Assembly: GCA_018466975.1 (NCBI GenBank)
Contig: CM031555.1
Location: forward strand, 558,001-622,000
From: Sparassis latifolia
Taxonomy: Eukaryota > Basidiomycota > Agaricomycetes > Polyporales > Sparassidaceae
Direction: 5' to 3'
Length of the DNA stretch: 64,000 nt
Below, one piece after another: positions 1-11,367 of this stretch. The position numbers and the translations under genes are program-made. Below the pieces are notes generated by a model. That model did no database searches. It saw only the letters and a program-made list of their open reading frames with translations, and was not told the origin of the DNA. The first letter of the stretch is position 1. Every line of letters begins with the position of its first letter.

Positions 1-6
1 TTACAG

Positions 7-2749
7 GGACAATGTCCCTCACTGTCCGTATGCGGACATTTGAATCTATATCCTTCATCTTTGTCTCGGAAAGAGACGCAATAGACGTCTTTGAGAGCGT
101 GAAGGAGCTCACAGTCGCAAGTAAGTTTCCATTCTCTCTCTTAATCCGAGCGCCTGACTTATATTTCTCCCCCAGCCTCCGTCAACCAGCTGTACGCTTT
201 CTTCTATGTGCCAAATCCTCCATTACCCGTACAGACAGGCTGGTCACTGTATTCCCCGAGAGAAGAATTCGGACGAATGGGTGTAGGTTCAAGGACCAAG
301 GCGTGGAGGTTCACCGATATTAATAAGGACTATTCGGTGCGCTTCGTGCGGCTCGTGCATCACCTGTTTTCATTCATGACCTCCAGTCCTCTTAGTTTTC
401 GCCAACATACCCTGCGAGACTTGTCGTCCCGACTCGTATCAGCGATACTACGCTGCAATACGCTGTGAAATACCGCAGCAAGGGCCGGCTGCCCGTCCTC
501 ACGTATCTTCACTGGGCCAATTATGTGCGTAGTATTGTTCTCACGCTTGTTAGATCTAATGCATTGCTGCAGGGGAGTATCACACGTTCTAGTCAACCCA
601 TGGTTGGTCTGAAGAATAATCGATCAATACAGGATGAGAAACTCATCGAAGCCATCTTTCAATCGCATCACTCCCCCGAGTCCCGCGCCGCGAATATGCC
701 GATATACGGCGCAACTGCGACTAATCTCATCATCGATGCGCGGCCTACTACCAATGCGATGGCGAACACTGCGAAAGGCGCTGGCACAGAAAACATGGAT
801 CATTACAAGGACGCAAAGAAGGCCTATCTTGGCATCGACCATATCCATATGATGCGCGAGTCCCTCGGCAAGGTGGTGGAGGCTCTGCGGGAGGCCGACT
901 CTCTACTTTCCTCGCTAGGCGCGAGCGACCAAAGTACGGGTGAAGGTATTGTCGCGTCTGTGCTGGACAGACAGGCGTTGCGGAGATCCGGGTGGCTAAA
1001 GCATATCTCAGCGATTATGGAAGGCTCCTGCTGATCGTGCGAAACGTGCACGTTAACTCGTCGCATGTCCTCATTCATTGCTCAGATGGCTGGGACAGGA
1101 CTGCGCAGCTCTCCTCGTTATCGCAGCTCTGCTTGGACCCTTTCTACCGGACAGTACGTGGCTTCCAGATACTGGTGGAAAAAGACTGGCTCTCGTTCGG
1201 CCACAAGTTCTTGGACAGGTGTGGTCATCTGTCGTCGGAGAAGTTCTTCCTCGCTCCGGTTGAAAGCGGTGGGGGCGGTGGAGGCGCGGAAGCTGCACAG
1301 GCATTCTTGGCTTCGGTACAGAACAGGTTCGCGTCTCCAAATCACATCAAAGAAACGAGTCCAGTCTTCCATCAATTCTTGGAATCTGTGCGCCAGGTCC
1401 AGCGACAGTTCCCCGAGCGCTTCGAGTTCAACGAGCGATTTTTGCGGCAATTGCACTACCACTTATATTCGTGCCAATTCGGTACGTTCTTGTTCAACAC
1501 CGAACGTGACCGCCGCGTTGGCGAAGGTAGTATAGCTCCTGCATGCGATCGTACCGTCAGCGTCTGGGATTTCTTCAACTCACCACCCGAGGCTGCCCTT
1601 AACCTGAATCCAGACTACGATCCGTCTCTCGATGATCCGACAAGCCGTGCGCCGAAGGCTGACATGGGCGTGCTCATGCCCAACCCCAAAGACGTACGGT
1701 TCTGGCACGAGCTGTATGGAAGGACGGACGAGGAGATGAACGGGAAGTTTCGTCAGCTTGCGCAAGAGACGGATATTGCAGGGCCTGTTGAGACTGTCGA
1801 CGATGAAACCCCCGTGATTCAAGCCGTCTCCCCGCCTTGTATCTCGCTTCCTCCATCTCCCGTGACTTCCCCGCCGCCTGCGACTCCCACACAACAGTCG
1901 CTGGCTCGGAAAGTGTTCGAGAGGAGCCAGTCGCCTGCATTGGTCGCGTCCTCTTCTACCTCCGAGCCGTTGAGGCCGAGGCATGAGAGCCTGCGGGGGA
2001 TGGACGCCCAGCTGTCGCCCACACGGAGGACACATGAATTAACCGTCCCTTCACGTACCCCCTCACCCGGCGTAGCGGATTTATCTGCCTCACCACGTGC
2101 AGGCGTCTCTGCGGGCCAGGTCACAGATCTGTTCTCGTCCAGCAACGTGCGGTCGATGTGGGGACGCTTCTCGTCGAACGCGTCTGCTGCGTTCTCTGTC
2201 GTGCAGGACGCATACGGAGGGGTGGCGAAGGATCTCAGGGGATTGTCCCTCGGCGGTGATACTGGCGGCGACGAGCTCAAGACGCGCGAGGAGATTGGGG
2301 TGTGGGGCGAGCAAGAGCAGCATGAGCGGCGGCCCTCATCCGCTCGCGGTCCGGGAAAGGTGTACACTGCGACCGCGACCAACCCCTGGTCGACGGCGAA
2401 GGCGCGTCCGAACATGCCCTCCATGTTCTTGGACAACCCGTGGAGCTCTCACACGCCGGATCGCGAGTCGGAAACGCACTCAGCTCCCGAATTGGATATG
2501 CCGACGCCGACAAGTGCACTACCCGCGGACCCAACCGTCGCGCTACCTTCGTGGACACCGGTGCGAAAGTCCAGCATCAATACCCTTCCACGGTCGAGTT
2601 CTCGGGGTAGTACCCACTCGACCCCGTTGATATCGCTTGGTGCTGATCTGCCGCTCGTGACCCATCCCCTCCCCGCAGCGTCAGTCGGTAGCACCCCGCC
2701 AGCGGTCTCGCCGCCGTCTTCAGATCCACTCGGGGTGGGACTTCTGTAG
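7..2749 (+). CDS. Myotubularin-family phosphoinositide 3-phosphatase, 5' partial, with apparent frameshift
   Basis: Phosphoinositide 3-phosphatases of this family (yeast Ymr1 type) remove the 3-phosphate of PI3P and PI(3,5)P2 on endosomal membranes. The gene enters from the left: an acceptor ends at position 6 and the first visible exon encodes the end of the GRAM/PH-like domain (FESISFIFVSERDA). Introns lie near 121-176, 334-396 and 523-571. The active-site loop HCSDGWDRT (about 1077-1103) gives the CX5R signature with the myotubularin-specific Asp residues, followed by LVEKDWLSFGHKF and LYSCQFGTFLFN, both family hallmarks. The last 300 or so residues (from about 1850) are Ser/Pro-rich and look disordered. 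The conserved GWLKHI block and the catalytic block lie in different frames: the upstream frame stops at 1032-1034 and the downstream frame is already open. One missing base near 1028 would join them. Family call is secure; whether this copy is intact is not. Confidence 0.88.
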
Positions 2750-3081
2750 CTTACTAGGTCATTCGTCGTTGCATGTACGGTGTATCATAGGTGTGAATTA
2801 CGCTAGAAATTCCCGACGAGCCATTCTCATGCGGTGTGTATACTGGTCGGTGTCGTGTGTAAAACTCAGGTAGGAGGGAGTGTACCCGGGGCCGAAGATG
2901 TGCCCGTGAGCCAACCGCGAGCAGAGTAGAAAAATCGTTTGAGATGGCGTGCTATTAGGTGCTCGGGGTCCCACGGTAAGCAAACTTAAGAGCTTTGCCT
3001 CAAATTCAGCCGTTTCTCACCTCCTTGGATCTCTCTTTCGCCTCCACACAATCTACCCCTCCTTTCCTCCCTGCCTTCACC
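2750..3081 (+). other. Intergenic region and promoter of SAM synthetase
   Basis: About 330 bases between the phosphatase stop and the SAM synthetase start. A pyrimidine-rich leader (CTCCTTGGATCTCTCTTTCG and similar, about 3019-3075) leads into the start codon, which is typical of strongly expressed fungal genes. I see no convincing TATA box and no coding potential on either strand. Confidence 0.5.
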
Positions 3082-4601
3082 ATGTCCTCTAACGGAACCG
3101 CCACTGTCGCACTCGCGCCCGGCCATTTCCTCTTCACCTCAGAGTCTGTCGGCGAGGGTCACCCAGGTATGCAGCCAGCAGATACGGTGTACATGATATG
3201 TAACGACGTCCTGACCATGTTTCTCGCTGCAGATAAAATTTGTGACCAGGTCTCGGACGCTATCGTGAGTGGAATCCGTTCAGCTTTACGTTCAGGAGCA
3301 CGTTGCTGAAGAGGCTTTGCTATCCACCAGCTCGATGCCTGCCTCGCGCAGGACCCATTCTCCAAGGTCGGCTGCGAGACCGCGGCTAAGACGGGCATGA
3401 TCATGGTCTTCGGCGAGATCACCACGAAGGGCACGATCGACTACCAGAAGGTCATCCGGGACACTATCAAGCGGATAGGGTACGACGACTCCGCCAAGGG
3501 CTTCGACTACAAGACATGCAACATCCTCGTCGCAATCGAGCAGCAGTCGCCTGACATTGCGCAGGGGCTCGACCACGGTTCGCTGGAGTCTATCGGCGCG
3601 GGTGACCAGGGCATCATGTTCGGCTATGCGACGGATGAGACACCAGAGTACATGCCCCTCACACTTGTCCTCGCGCACAAGCTCAACTCTGCGATGGCCG
3701 CCGCGCGCCGCTCGGGCGAGCTCGGGTGGCTGCGTCCTGACTCGAAAACGCAGGTCACCGTCGAGTACAGGAAGGAGGGCGGTGCGACGATCCCACTCCG
3801 CGTTGACACTGTCGTTGTCTCGACGCAGCACGCGGCGGAGATCTCCACCGAGGACCTCCGCAAGGAGCTCATGGAGAAGATCATCAAGAAGACCATCCCG
3901 GCGAACCTCCTTGATGAGCGGACGGTATACCATGTGAGTAACGTGCTAGAACTACCACGTTCGGTGGTCTGATGGCGTGAACGTAGATTCAACCGTCTGG
4001 ACGCTTCGTCATTGGTGGACCGCAGGGTGATGCGGGTCTTACTGGCCGTAAGATCATCGTCGACACCTACGGTGGGTGGGGTGCGCACGGTGGAGGTGCA
4101 TTCTCTGGCAAGGATTGGTCCAAGGTCGACCGCTCTGCGGCTTACACTGCTCGTTGGATCGGTCAGTTCGTGCACATATTCCGGCAAGATCGTTACTCAC
4201 AGTCTTTGCAGCGAAGTCCCTTGTGGCAGGCGGTCTCGCACGGCGGGTGCTCGTCCAGCTCTCGTACGCCATCGGTGTTGCGGAGCCATTGTCGATCTAC
4301 GTCGACACATATGGCACGGGCAAGAAGACTAATGAGGAGCTCGTCGAGGTTATACGCAACAACTTCGACCTCCGGCCCGGTCTCATTGGTATGTTGTTGC
4401 GTGCTCACATCTGAACATCTTCTGATGCGTGCCCTCCGCAGTGCAAGCTCTTGGTCTGCAAAAGCCGCAGTACCTGAAGACCGCGTCGTACGGTCACTTC
4501 GGTACGCCGTTCCTTTTTAGGCGTATCGGCATATTACTGACGACTTCACCTTAGGTAACTCCGAGTACGCATGGGAGCAGCCCAAGAAGCTCCAGCTCTA
4601 A
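3082..4601 (+). CDS. S-adenosylmethionine synthetase (methionine adenosyltransferase)
   Basis: Makes S-adenosylmethionine from methionine and ATP in the cytosol. Seven exons (3082-3166, 3233-3264, 3331-3933, 3987-4161, 4212-4388, 4442-4501, 4555-4601) join in phase to 392 residues, the usual size for the eukaryotic enzyme. Signatures seen: [17 protein letters not shown] near the N-terminus (methionine/ATP site), [15 protein letters not shown] in the middle, and [20 protein letters not shown] with GGGAFSGKD (the P-loop-like phosphate site). The start is the first ATG after the pyrimidine-rich leader and matches the expected fungal N-terminus. The small second exon (32 nt) is read only through splicing. 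The gene is convergent with the Q-rich gene downstream. No anomaly seen. Confidence 0.97.
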
Positions 4602-5188
4602 GCAGCTACTTCTGCGCCTGTTCTGTTTTCATCTTTTGGGCTTAGAGCCGCATTACGCATTCAACATCGCAACGGAAGTTCATCCTTCCGCTATTTATCA
4701 TCGCACGCATGGTTTTATTTGTTATCATGATACCTAGAGGACACGACCCCCCTGCCCGCTCACCCTATCCCCCTCCCACCCCTGGCGTGGCCCTGGCTTG
4801 CTGCTAACCCGCCGCACACTCACTTGACACGTTACTGATGATGCTGCCCTGGCCTCGGCGCTGCCGCTTATGCTATACTACTTCGTGCTCGATCTCAGTT
4901 GTTGCATAGTTTCATGTTTTGTAATGTTGCAGAGAAGAATATATCCGCGTTCAACCGCGTACAGTCATGCCTTTGGAGTGACACAGATATAGGATGAAGT
5001 CGAGAGTGGTGGGCCTTATAGACATTGCGGCGTACAGACACGATGATAAAGAGTGGAACGAACCCGAGATGAGACATGCTACAATGTAAAGAAAAACGAA
5101 CATGAGTACAAGTAAAGGACCTAGAAATACATCAGCAAGCAAGCATACTAAGCTGGAATGTTCCTCGCGATATCCCAGTTCACGAAGT
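4602..5188. other. Convergent intergenic region
   Basis: About 590 bases between two convergent stop codons, so it should hold two 3' UTRs and terminators. It includes a C-rich stretch near 4745-4800 and AT-rich sequence near 5040-5130. I see no protein-like reading frame or structured RNA. Confidence 0.5.
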
Positions 5189-5786
5189 TCACGTCGCAGT
5201 CTCCCCACAGCCAAGGTAGTCCATTATCTGCTGCCTCCACATGAGGATAAGGTCATCTGCCGAGAGATCTATTCCCAGGGCAGTAGCCAAGCTTTGACAC
5301 TCGGCGTCTGTAAAGAATAGCCAAAGCATAAGTTTGTCGAACCTCCACAAAACTAGTAGGCACTTACCCGTCAAGCGCAATAAGTCCGCCTTTGTCTGTG
5401 CATGGGGTTGAGGGAGTACGACGTTTGTTGGGAAGGAAAGCGGAGCATCCCTTGGTGCATTGAGATTAAGCAACCTCAGTGGCAGTAGTCTGCTCCTGAC
5501 AAAACAGGGGATAAGTGGAGGCGGCATCAGAAATGAAACACGCTACTTACTCGGCATGGAACTCATCTCGCAGCTGCTGTATATCTTGCTGTAGTTGTTG
5601 CTGCACTTGAACCAGCTGCTGCTGTAGTTCGTGCTGCCCTTGAATCTGCTGCTGCTGACCCTGCAGCAGCTGCTGAAGGATCCCCAGAAGCTGTTGGGGA
5701 GCTGGGGCCTGCGCGACAAGGGATAACTCATTCGCCAGATCCTCCAGAGCCTGGGACATTATGTCGTAGTTGGGGGCTGCAGCCAT
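5189..5786 (-). CDS. Small Gln-rich coiled-coil protein, function unknown
   Basis: Three exons on the minus strand: 5786 to about 5550, a middle exon about 5500-5370, and a last exon about 5317-5189, with clean GTAAGT donors and CAG acceptors. The protein of about 155 residues starts MAAAPNYDIMSQALEDLANE. It has a strongly heptad-like Gln/Leu segment (about residues 30-75, many Q-Q-L and Q-L-Q repeats), then a block with LPLRLLNLNAP and PLSFPTNVVLP, and a short helical tail. From memory, many agaricomycete genomes carry expanded families with this layout (coiled coil, then an N/P/L-rich block, then a short terminal helix) and no known function; this resemblance is an inference. Oligomerisation through the coiled coil is likely. 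Confidence 0.7.
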
Positions 5787-6198
5787 TACTGTCCAAGCCT
5801 TTCAGGGGAGTACTTACTTAGCACCAGCAGAGATGTGCGCACCCTGAAGGCAGTAAGTACTTATGTCACCTAGTCGTGGTTGTGCGGAGGCAAGTTGTGA
5901 TACTACAGTAGAATTGAAGAAATCACATGTACCACGTATGCATTGACTGGCAAGTATCTTCGCAATAGGATCCTATTGATACGAATGTAACTAAACGTAT
6001 CAAATCGGATAGATTTGTACACTACCTTTAGACGAGCGTACCTACGTACTCGCACTATTCTAATTTAGTGTGATAAATATGATATATATTGTATGCAATA
6101 TGCTCTCTTCGCCCGATAGATCTTGAGTGAATGCAGCTCGAAAGCTCGATGAAGGGGTAGGTGGTTGTGCGCAGTCAGTCAGACAGTCCGGTCCGTGA
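5787..6198. other. AT-rich intergenic region
   Basis: About 410 bases between the Q-rich gene start and the aminotransferase stop. The part near 5990-6100 is clearly AT-richer than its surroundings (for example the run around 6069-6095). It should carry the Q-rich gene's promoter and the aminotransferase 3' UTR. No gene or repeat recognised. Confidence 0.45.
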
Positions 6199-7898
<1,700 letters not shown>

Positions 7899-7952
7899 TG
7901 TGTGTTATGTCGGGTGGATCTGCGCAAGCAGGGATTTTAAGGTGTTGAGTGT

Positions 7953-8107
7953 TGAGTCTCGACGAGTATTCCATCGCGTTTTTAAAGCAGTCAAAGACGG
8001 GCTGCCGGATCACCGGGTAAAGGGATTGTGCGACAAGGGTGGAAAATTGCGAGCGTCGACAGAGGCGGTGACTATTTACCATGACAAATATATTGAGAGG
8101 ATGAGTC
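7953..8107. promoter_or_regulatory. Possible Gcn4/CpcA-type sites upstream of the aminotransferase
   Basis: Two TGAGTC hexamers (7953-7958 and 8102-8107) lie 55 and about 205 bases upstream of the aminotransferase start. TGASTC is the half-palindrome bound by Gcn4/CpcA, the fungal general amino-acid control factor. Such hexamers occur about once per kilobase by chance, so this is suggestive only. Confidence 0.35.
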
Positions 8108-8465
8108 GGTCTCAAGCTAGAGTGAGGCACCGTCACCGCGACTGCTTCGACAAGATCGGCTAGATATTGATAATCTTAATCACACCTTGGCGCTGCCTTC
8201 CGCAATCTCATCTTTTACCATCTGTAGATGAGTCTACTGTCGTGTATGGCTGTATCATCAACTGCGGGATCAAAAGTTTCGAACAGAAACGAACAATGTC
8301 CAGTCCCTTCAAGGTCTCATTGTCGACCATTTTTCATGGAAATATTAGCTCTGAACACTCCGAGCCAAACCCCGACGTCGCGGTCGGCCCTCCCCTCGGC
8401 CCCTCCCCGCCTGTGCACTTACTGCTCACGCCCGGGATCCCCCAAGCCTTGATCGATGATCCCCT

Positions 8466-8960
8466 CTAGCCGGCACTTGCAGGAGGAGGCGGTGAGTCAT
8501 GCACGCTCTGCTTGGTATCATTGATTCCGTTATCGGAGCGCTCGCCGGACACGAGCATGACCCGAATGCGAGCCGACGAACCGTCATCGCATTGCGTCTT
8601 GATGACCTTTCGAGGCACATAAGACTCGTCGCCATCCATTGTACCTTGCTGCTGTGATCTCAACAACTGTCCATCGACCCCCTCCCAGCTCTCGGGTACC
8701 CACCATGCTTGACACCACGCGCACGTTTCGAATTCGTCCAGACGGCGACCTACGGCTACCCGTTAGCGAAAAAAGGGCGCCGTCCCTGGCTCGTTCGGAT
8801 CTTGCTGCAGTCTGCACCTTGTATGCAGAAGTGTATGCAGCCGTGTTTGCTATCATTACTTACCGACGCACCAGGCTCTTCTACATAGGACGGGGGGACA
8901 TGACGAAATCTTGGTTTTCGTCGAGATCCGACCGTGTTCTCGTATCGTCAGTTTACTGTT
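8466..8960 (-). CDS. Hypothetical small protein, 5' end unresolved
   Basis: The last exon is read from about 8740 down to the stop at 8466. It begins near GRRLDEFETCAWCQAWWVPE and ends in SPPPPASAG. It is open for over 90 codons, with a composition that reads like protein. A CTAAC branch-like element and a TAG acceptor lie just before it, about 8741-8757. A GTAAGT donor near 8863 suggests an upstream exon at about 8864-8960. Joined in phase through GTC-G/GT, that exon would add CPPVLCRRAWCVG and give a Cys-rich N-terminal part. No start codon was fixed and the family is not recognised. The exon structure is the weakest part of the call. It sits between the aminotransferase and the DUF6593 gene, both also on the minus strand. 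Confidence 0.35.
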
Positions 8961-9249
8961 TCACTTTGTGACTCGAGCGCGGTGTTTGCATGAATGATCC
9001 ATGCCGTTGAAACAATCACATATTTATGTCATAGTATGTATCCACGTGTGTTCATCTCGAAGTACAAGAGAGAAATGGGAATTGGGTGAATTCAGGAAGA
9101 ACGAAGGAAGATAGTCATGTACGCTAGTATACACATGCATTTCAACTTGAACAGGGACAAAGAAGAAATAAAGATACCATCCAATCAAAAACATGACTAT
9201 TGAGAAGAACGAAGGTGTCCGGCCAATCAGGAAGAAGGAATGAGTTGAG
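8961..9249. other. Intergenic, AT-rich
   Basis: Sequence between the hypothetical gene and the DUF6593 stop. It is AT-rich with GAA/AAG runs near 9065-9190 and probably carries the 3' UTR of the DUF6593 gene. No gene recognised. Confidence 0.4.
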
Positions 9250-10150
9250 TCAACCCCATCTTCGAATAATCCGTGCATTTGTTCCTTCACACCTAGATGT
9301 GGCGAGGCTCTTCCGCAGACCCGCGAAGCTGTGGATCGCGCGCCGCCTCAAGCCCGCGACAAGGCGGGTGCGCTTGCTGCGGGACGAACGGTGCACGCGC
9401 TCGTACAGCGGCCTGACGAAGAGCAAGCACACTACACGTCACACACACATAAGCCCCCCGTCACAGTAGGAAAGAGAAAGAGCCTTACGGATGATTTCAA
9501 GGACTTCATCCTGGGGAATGCCATCCAGTTCGAAGTAGTCATATCCTCCTCTGCGTGATCGCAGGGGCTGGCCGTTGACCACAACACACTTAGCGTGGAA
9601 CTTCCCGATTACTTCACCGTCATCATCCACGAGCTGGGACGCAGTACGAGCAAGATAAGTTGGAAGACCTGGGCGGATGATAGTTAGATACTCACAGTGA
9701 GACTTGTAGGTGTTATGCACCATGTATTCTCGGTACGCATTGGAAGTTGCGTCTCGTCGTTGCTGGAGAGACCATATCCATTAGACCGTTAAAATTAGCT
9801 ACATAATCAAACTTGACTCACTACAGCTTGAAAAATGCGCAGTCAAAGAGCTCCGCGACGCCCCGCAAGACCTCCTCACCAATCCTGATGAGCGTCGCGT
9901 AGTTCCCCGGTGCCCAGTCGATTTCTGCTACGATCGCACCGTCCTTATCTTCGACGAGGGTTGTGGGCCTGTCTGTGCGGGGAACGGTCTCTTGGGAGCA
10001 ATTACGGCTCATAGTCCGCCTGAGCGAATCGAGAGTGCTCGCGCGCGCACGCGCTGGATGCGGTGTACTGATACGGAACGCGATCGCGCCTGTGGCGCAG
10101 TCAATGAGCGTGGTCTGGCCTTTGTCTGTGGACGTGAGCTTGTACAGCAT
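9250..10150 (-). CDS. DUF6593-family protein
   Basis: A fungal family common and multi-copy in agaricomycetes. It has a predicted beta-barrel (Tubby C-terminal/scramblase-like) fold, and its function is unknown. The first exon (10150 to about 9823) starts MLYKLTSTDKGQTTLIDCAT and includes AFRISTPHPA and VAEIDWAPG, the recurring strands of the family (fixed pattern: nucleotide-free, T-L-I-D, then I-A-E-I-x-W). After one intron the next exon reads REYMVHNTYK. After a further intron come DDDGEVIGKFH and GYDYFELDGIPQDEVLEI. The last exon, after a GTAAGG donor near 9501, reads RPLYERVHRSSRSKRTRLV and is very basic, with a stop at 9250. The 3' splice choice is uncertain; an acceptor at GTGTAG keeps the frame. 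Total about 230 residues. Confidence 0.75.
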
Positions 10151-10944
10151 TGTGTAGCACGACGGTGGTAAAGACTGGGAATTCCTCAGAATTCAGGTAC
10201 TAGCAGAGGTTCTAATAGCCCAAACGCGGGTGCGCAGGGGAGCAGGACAATCGCTGGAAGGGAGAGGGTACATTATATGCGCACAATAGGATATCAGCCT
10301 CGCTTATATACAGGACCTTCGGCTGGCGGAGCAGTACGTCACGAAAATTCGACTGGAGAACATTGTCCTTACATGTCATGGGTCAAATGTCACGCCTGAA
10401 GCGACATTCTGCGACATCACCGTCGATTGGATGTTGCGCACCCATTCCACAACGGGCTTGATTATGCTGCAGTTGTGCGGGGTAGCGAGGATTCGGACAA
10501 TGGAATAGCAGGACAATAGAGTGTACGGAAAAAGGCGCCGGAAAGTTTGAGAGGATCCTCCGGATAAGGAAACTATTGCTCCCGCCTGCGATCGTCCGGT
10601 GTTGGTGCTTCGGTTTCGAGGCGATTCGGACTTGAGCTTGAACGTTGCTGCTACGCGTTGAAAGGCTGGTAGCAGTCTTTCAACGTTGAACTCTAGCCGG
10701 AGAAGGCTCACCCAATTTCGTTCCCGTGCTGGTCCCTCGGTAAGCTCCTGAAGTACCGCGTTATTTTTTCCTGAACTAAAGATGTCGATGTCCCGCCACT
10801 GGATCTTATTCGAATCTTGGAAAGACTTGAGTGTACATCGCCATGAATGCAGGACCTGGGGATCAGAATTTTGGTGTCGGCGGTGAGCCGGGGAGGGTCT
10901 ATCTTGCTCTAGTGAGCTTCAATCTGTTCGGCAAGCTGAATAAA

Positions 10945-11078
10945 AACCCTAGAAAATGGTTAATTCGCGTGCATTTCTTCCGTACTCGGTCCAGATCACA
11001 CTTATCTCAAGTTCATGACGAGAGTGCAGTGACTCCGAGGCAGAAGTAGCGCTGGGGACCTAACCCTAGAAAAAGGTT
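10945..11078 (+). promoter_or_regulatory. Direct repeat of a telobox-like motif
   Basis: AACCCTAGAAAATGGTT (10945-10961) recurs as AACCCTAGAAAAAGGTT (11062-11078), 16 of 17 bases alike, in the same orientation, 117 bp apart. Each begins with AACCCTA, the core bound by Myb/TRF-like (Tbf1-type) proteins, and ends in GGTT, so the outer four bases are inverted. They lie about 300-420 bp upstream of the synthetase ATG. A regulatory role is inferred. Confidence 0.35.
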
Positions 11079-11121
11079 GAGCCGACGCGTTCGGCAGGCG
11101 GGCTTTACGTTTCCCGGTAGT

Positions 11122-11143
11122 GCCCCGCACGGTCATGCGGGGC
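11122..11143. other. Perfect 8-bp GC hairpin
   Basis: GCCCCGCA (11122-11129) is exactly complementary to TGCGGGGC (11136-11143) with a six-base loop. It lies about 230 bases upstream of the synthetase start, possibly in its leader. Confidence 0.4.
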
Positions 11144-11367
11144 CCCGGACGCTACACAAGCGTCGATCTACTACTCGTCAGCAGGGCCCGCCCCTTTATA
11201 TAACCGGACTAGTGTTCGTCTTCGACTTGAAGAAAGACCACCACCATCTCCCCTTCAGCCCCTCGAGAGTGCGCCATGTCGGCAGGTACAACACCCGCTT
11301 TCTCTCTCCCAAAATTCACCGTTTGAGATGGAACTGATCACCGCCTACATTGACAGTTGCACAGGCC

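Larger units (their letters stand above)
10151..11367. other. Long divergent intergenic region
   Basis: About 1.2 kb between the DUF6593 start (-) and the acyl-CoA synthetase start (+). It contains a pair of 17-bp near-identical motifs (10945, 11062) and a GC hairpin (11122). A possible leader intron runs from GTACAA near 11286 to CACAG near 11364, just before the synthetase ATG. A minus-strand open frame at 10376-10711 has no ATG and reads poorly, so I do not call it. Confidence 0.5.

Noticed and set aside
1017..1040. Programmed ribosomal frameshifting as the cause of the myotubularin break
   Set aside because: The site lacks a slippery heptamer and a clear downstream structure; an indel is simpler.
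1819..2436. Long minus-strand frame inside the phosphatase gene
   Set aside because: Lies opposite the Pro/Ser-rich coding tail; GC-rich coding gives open antisense frames.
8296..8469. Plus-strand 57-codon frame (MSSPFKVSLSTIFHGNISSE onward) with a good start context
   Set aside because: Short, ends within the minus-strand hypothetical exon, and has no family features; could be chance.
10376..10711. Minus-strand 111-codon open frame
   Set aside because: Begins at GTG, has no ATG, and reads poorly; its first bases look like an intron donor.
11276..11285. ATG at 11276 as the acyl-CoA synthetase start
   Set aside because: Splicing it to the next exon gives a frame that does not continue into the conserved exons; the ATG at 11368 does.
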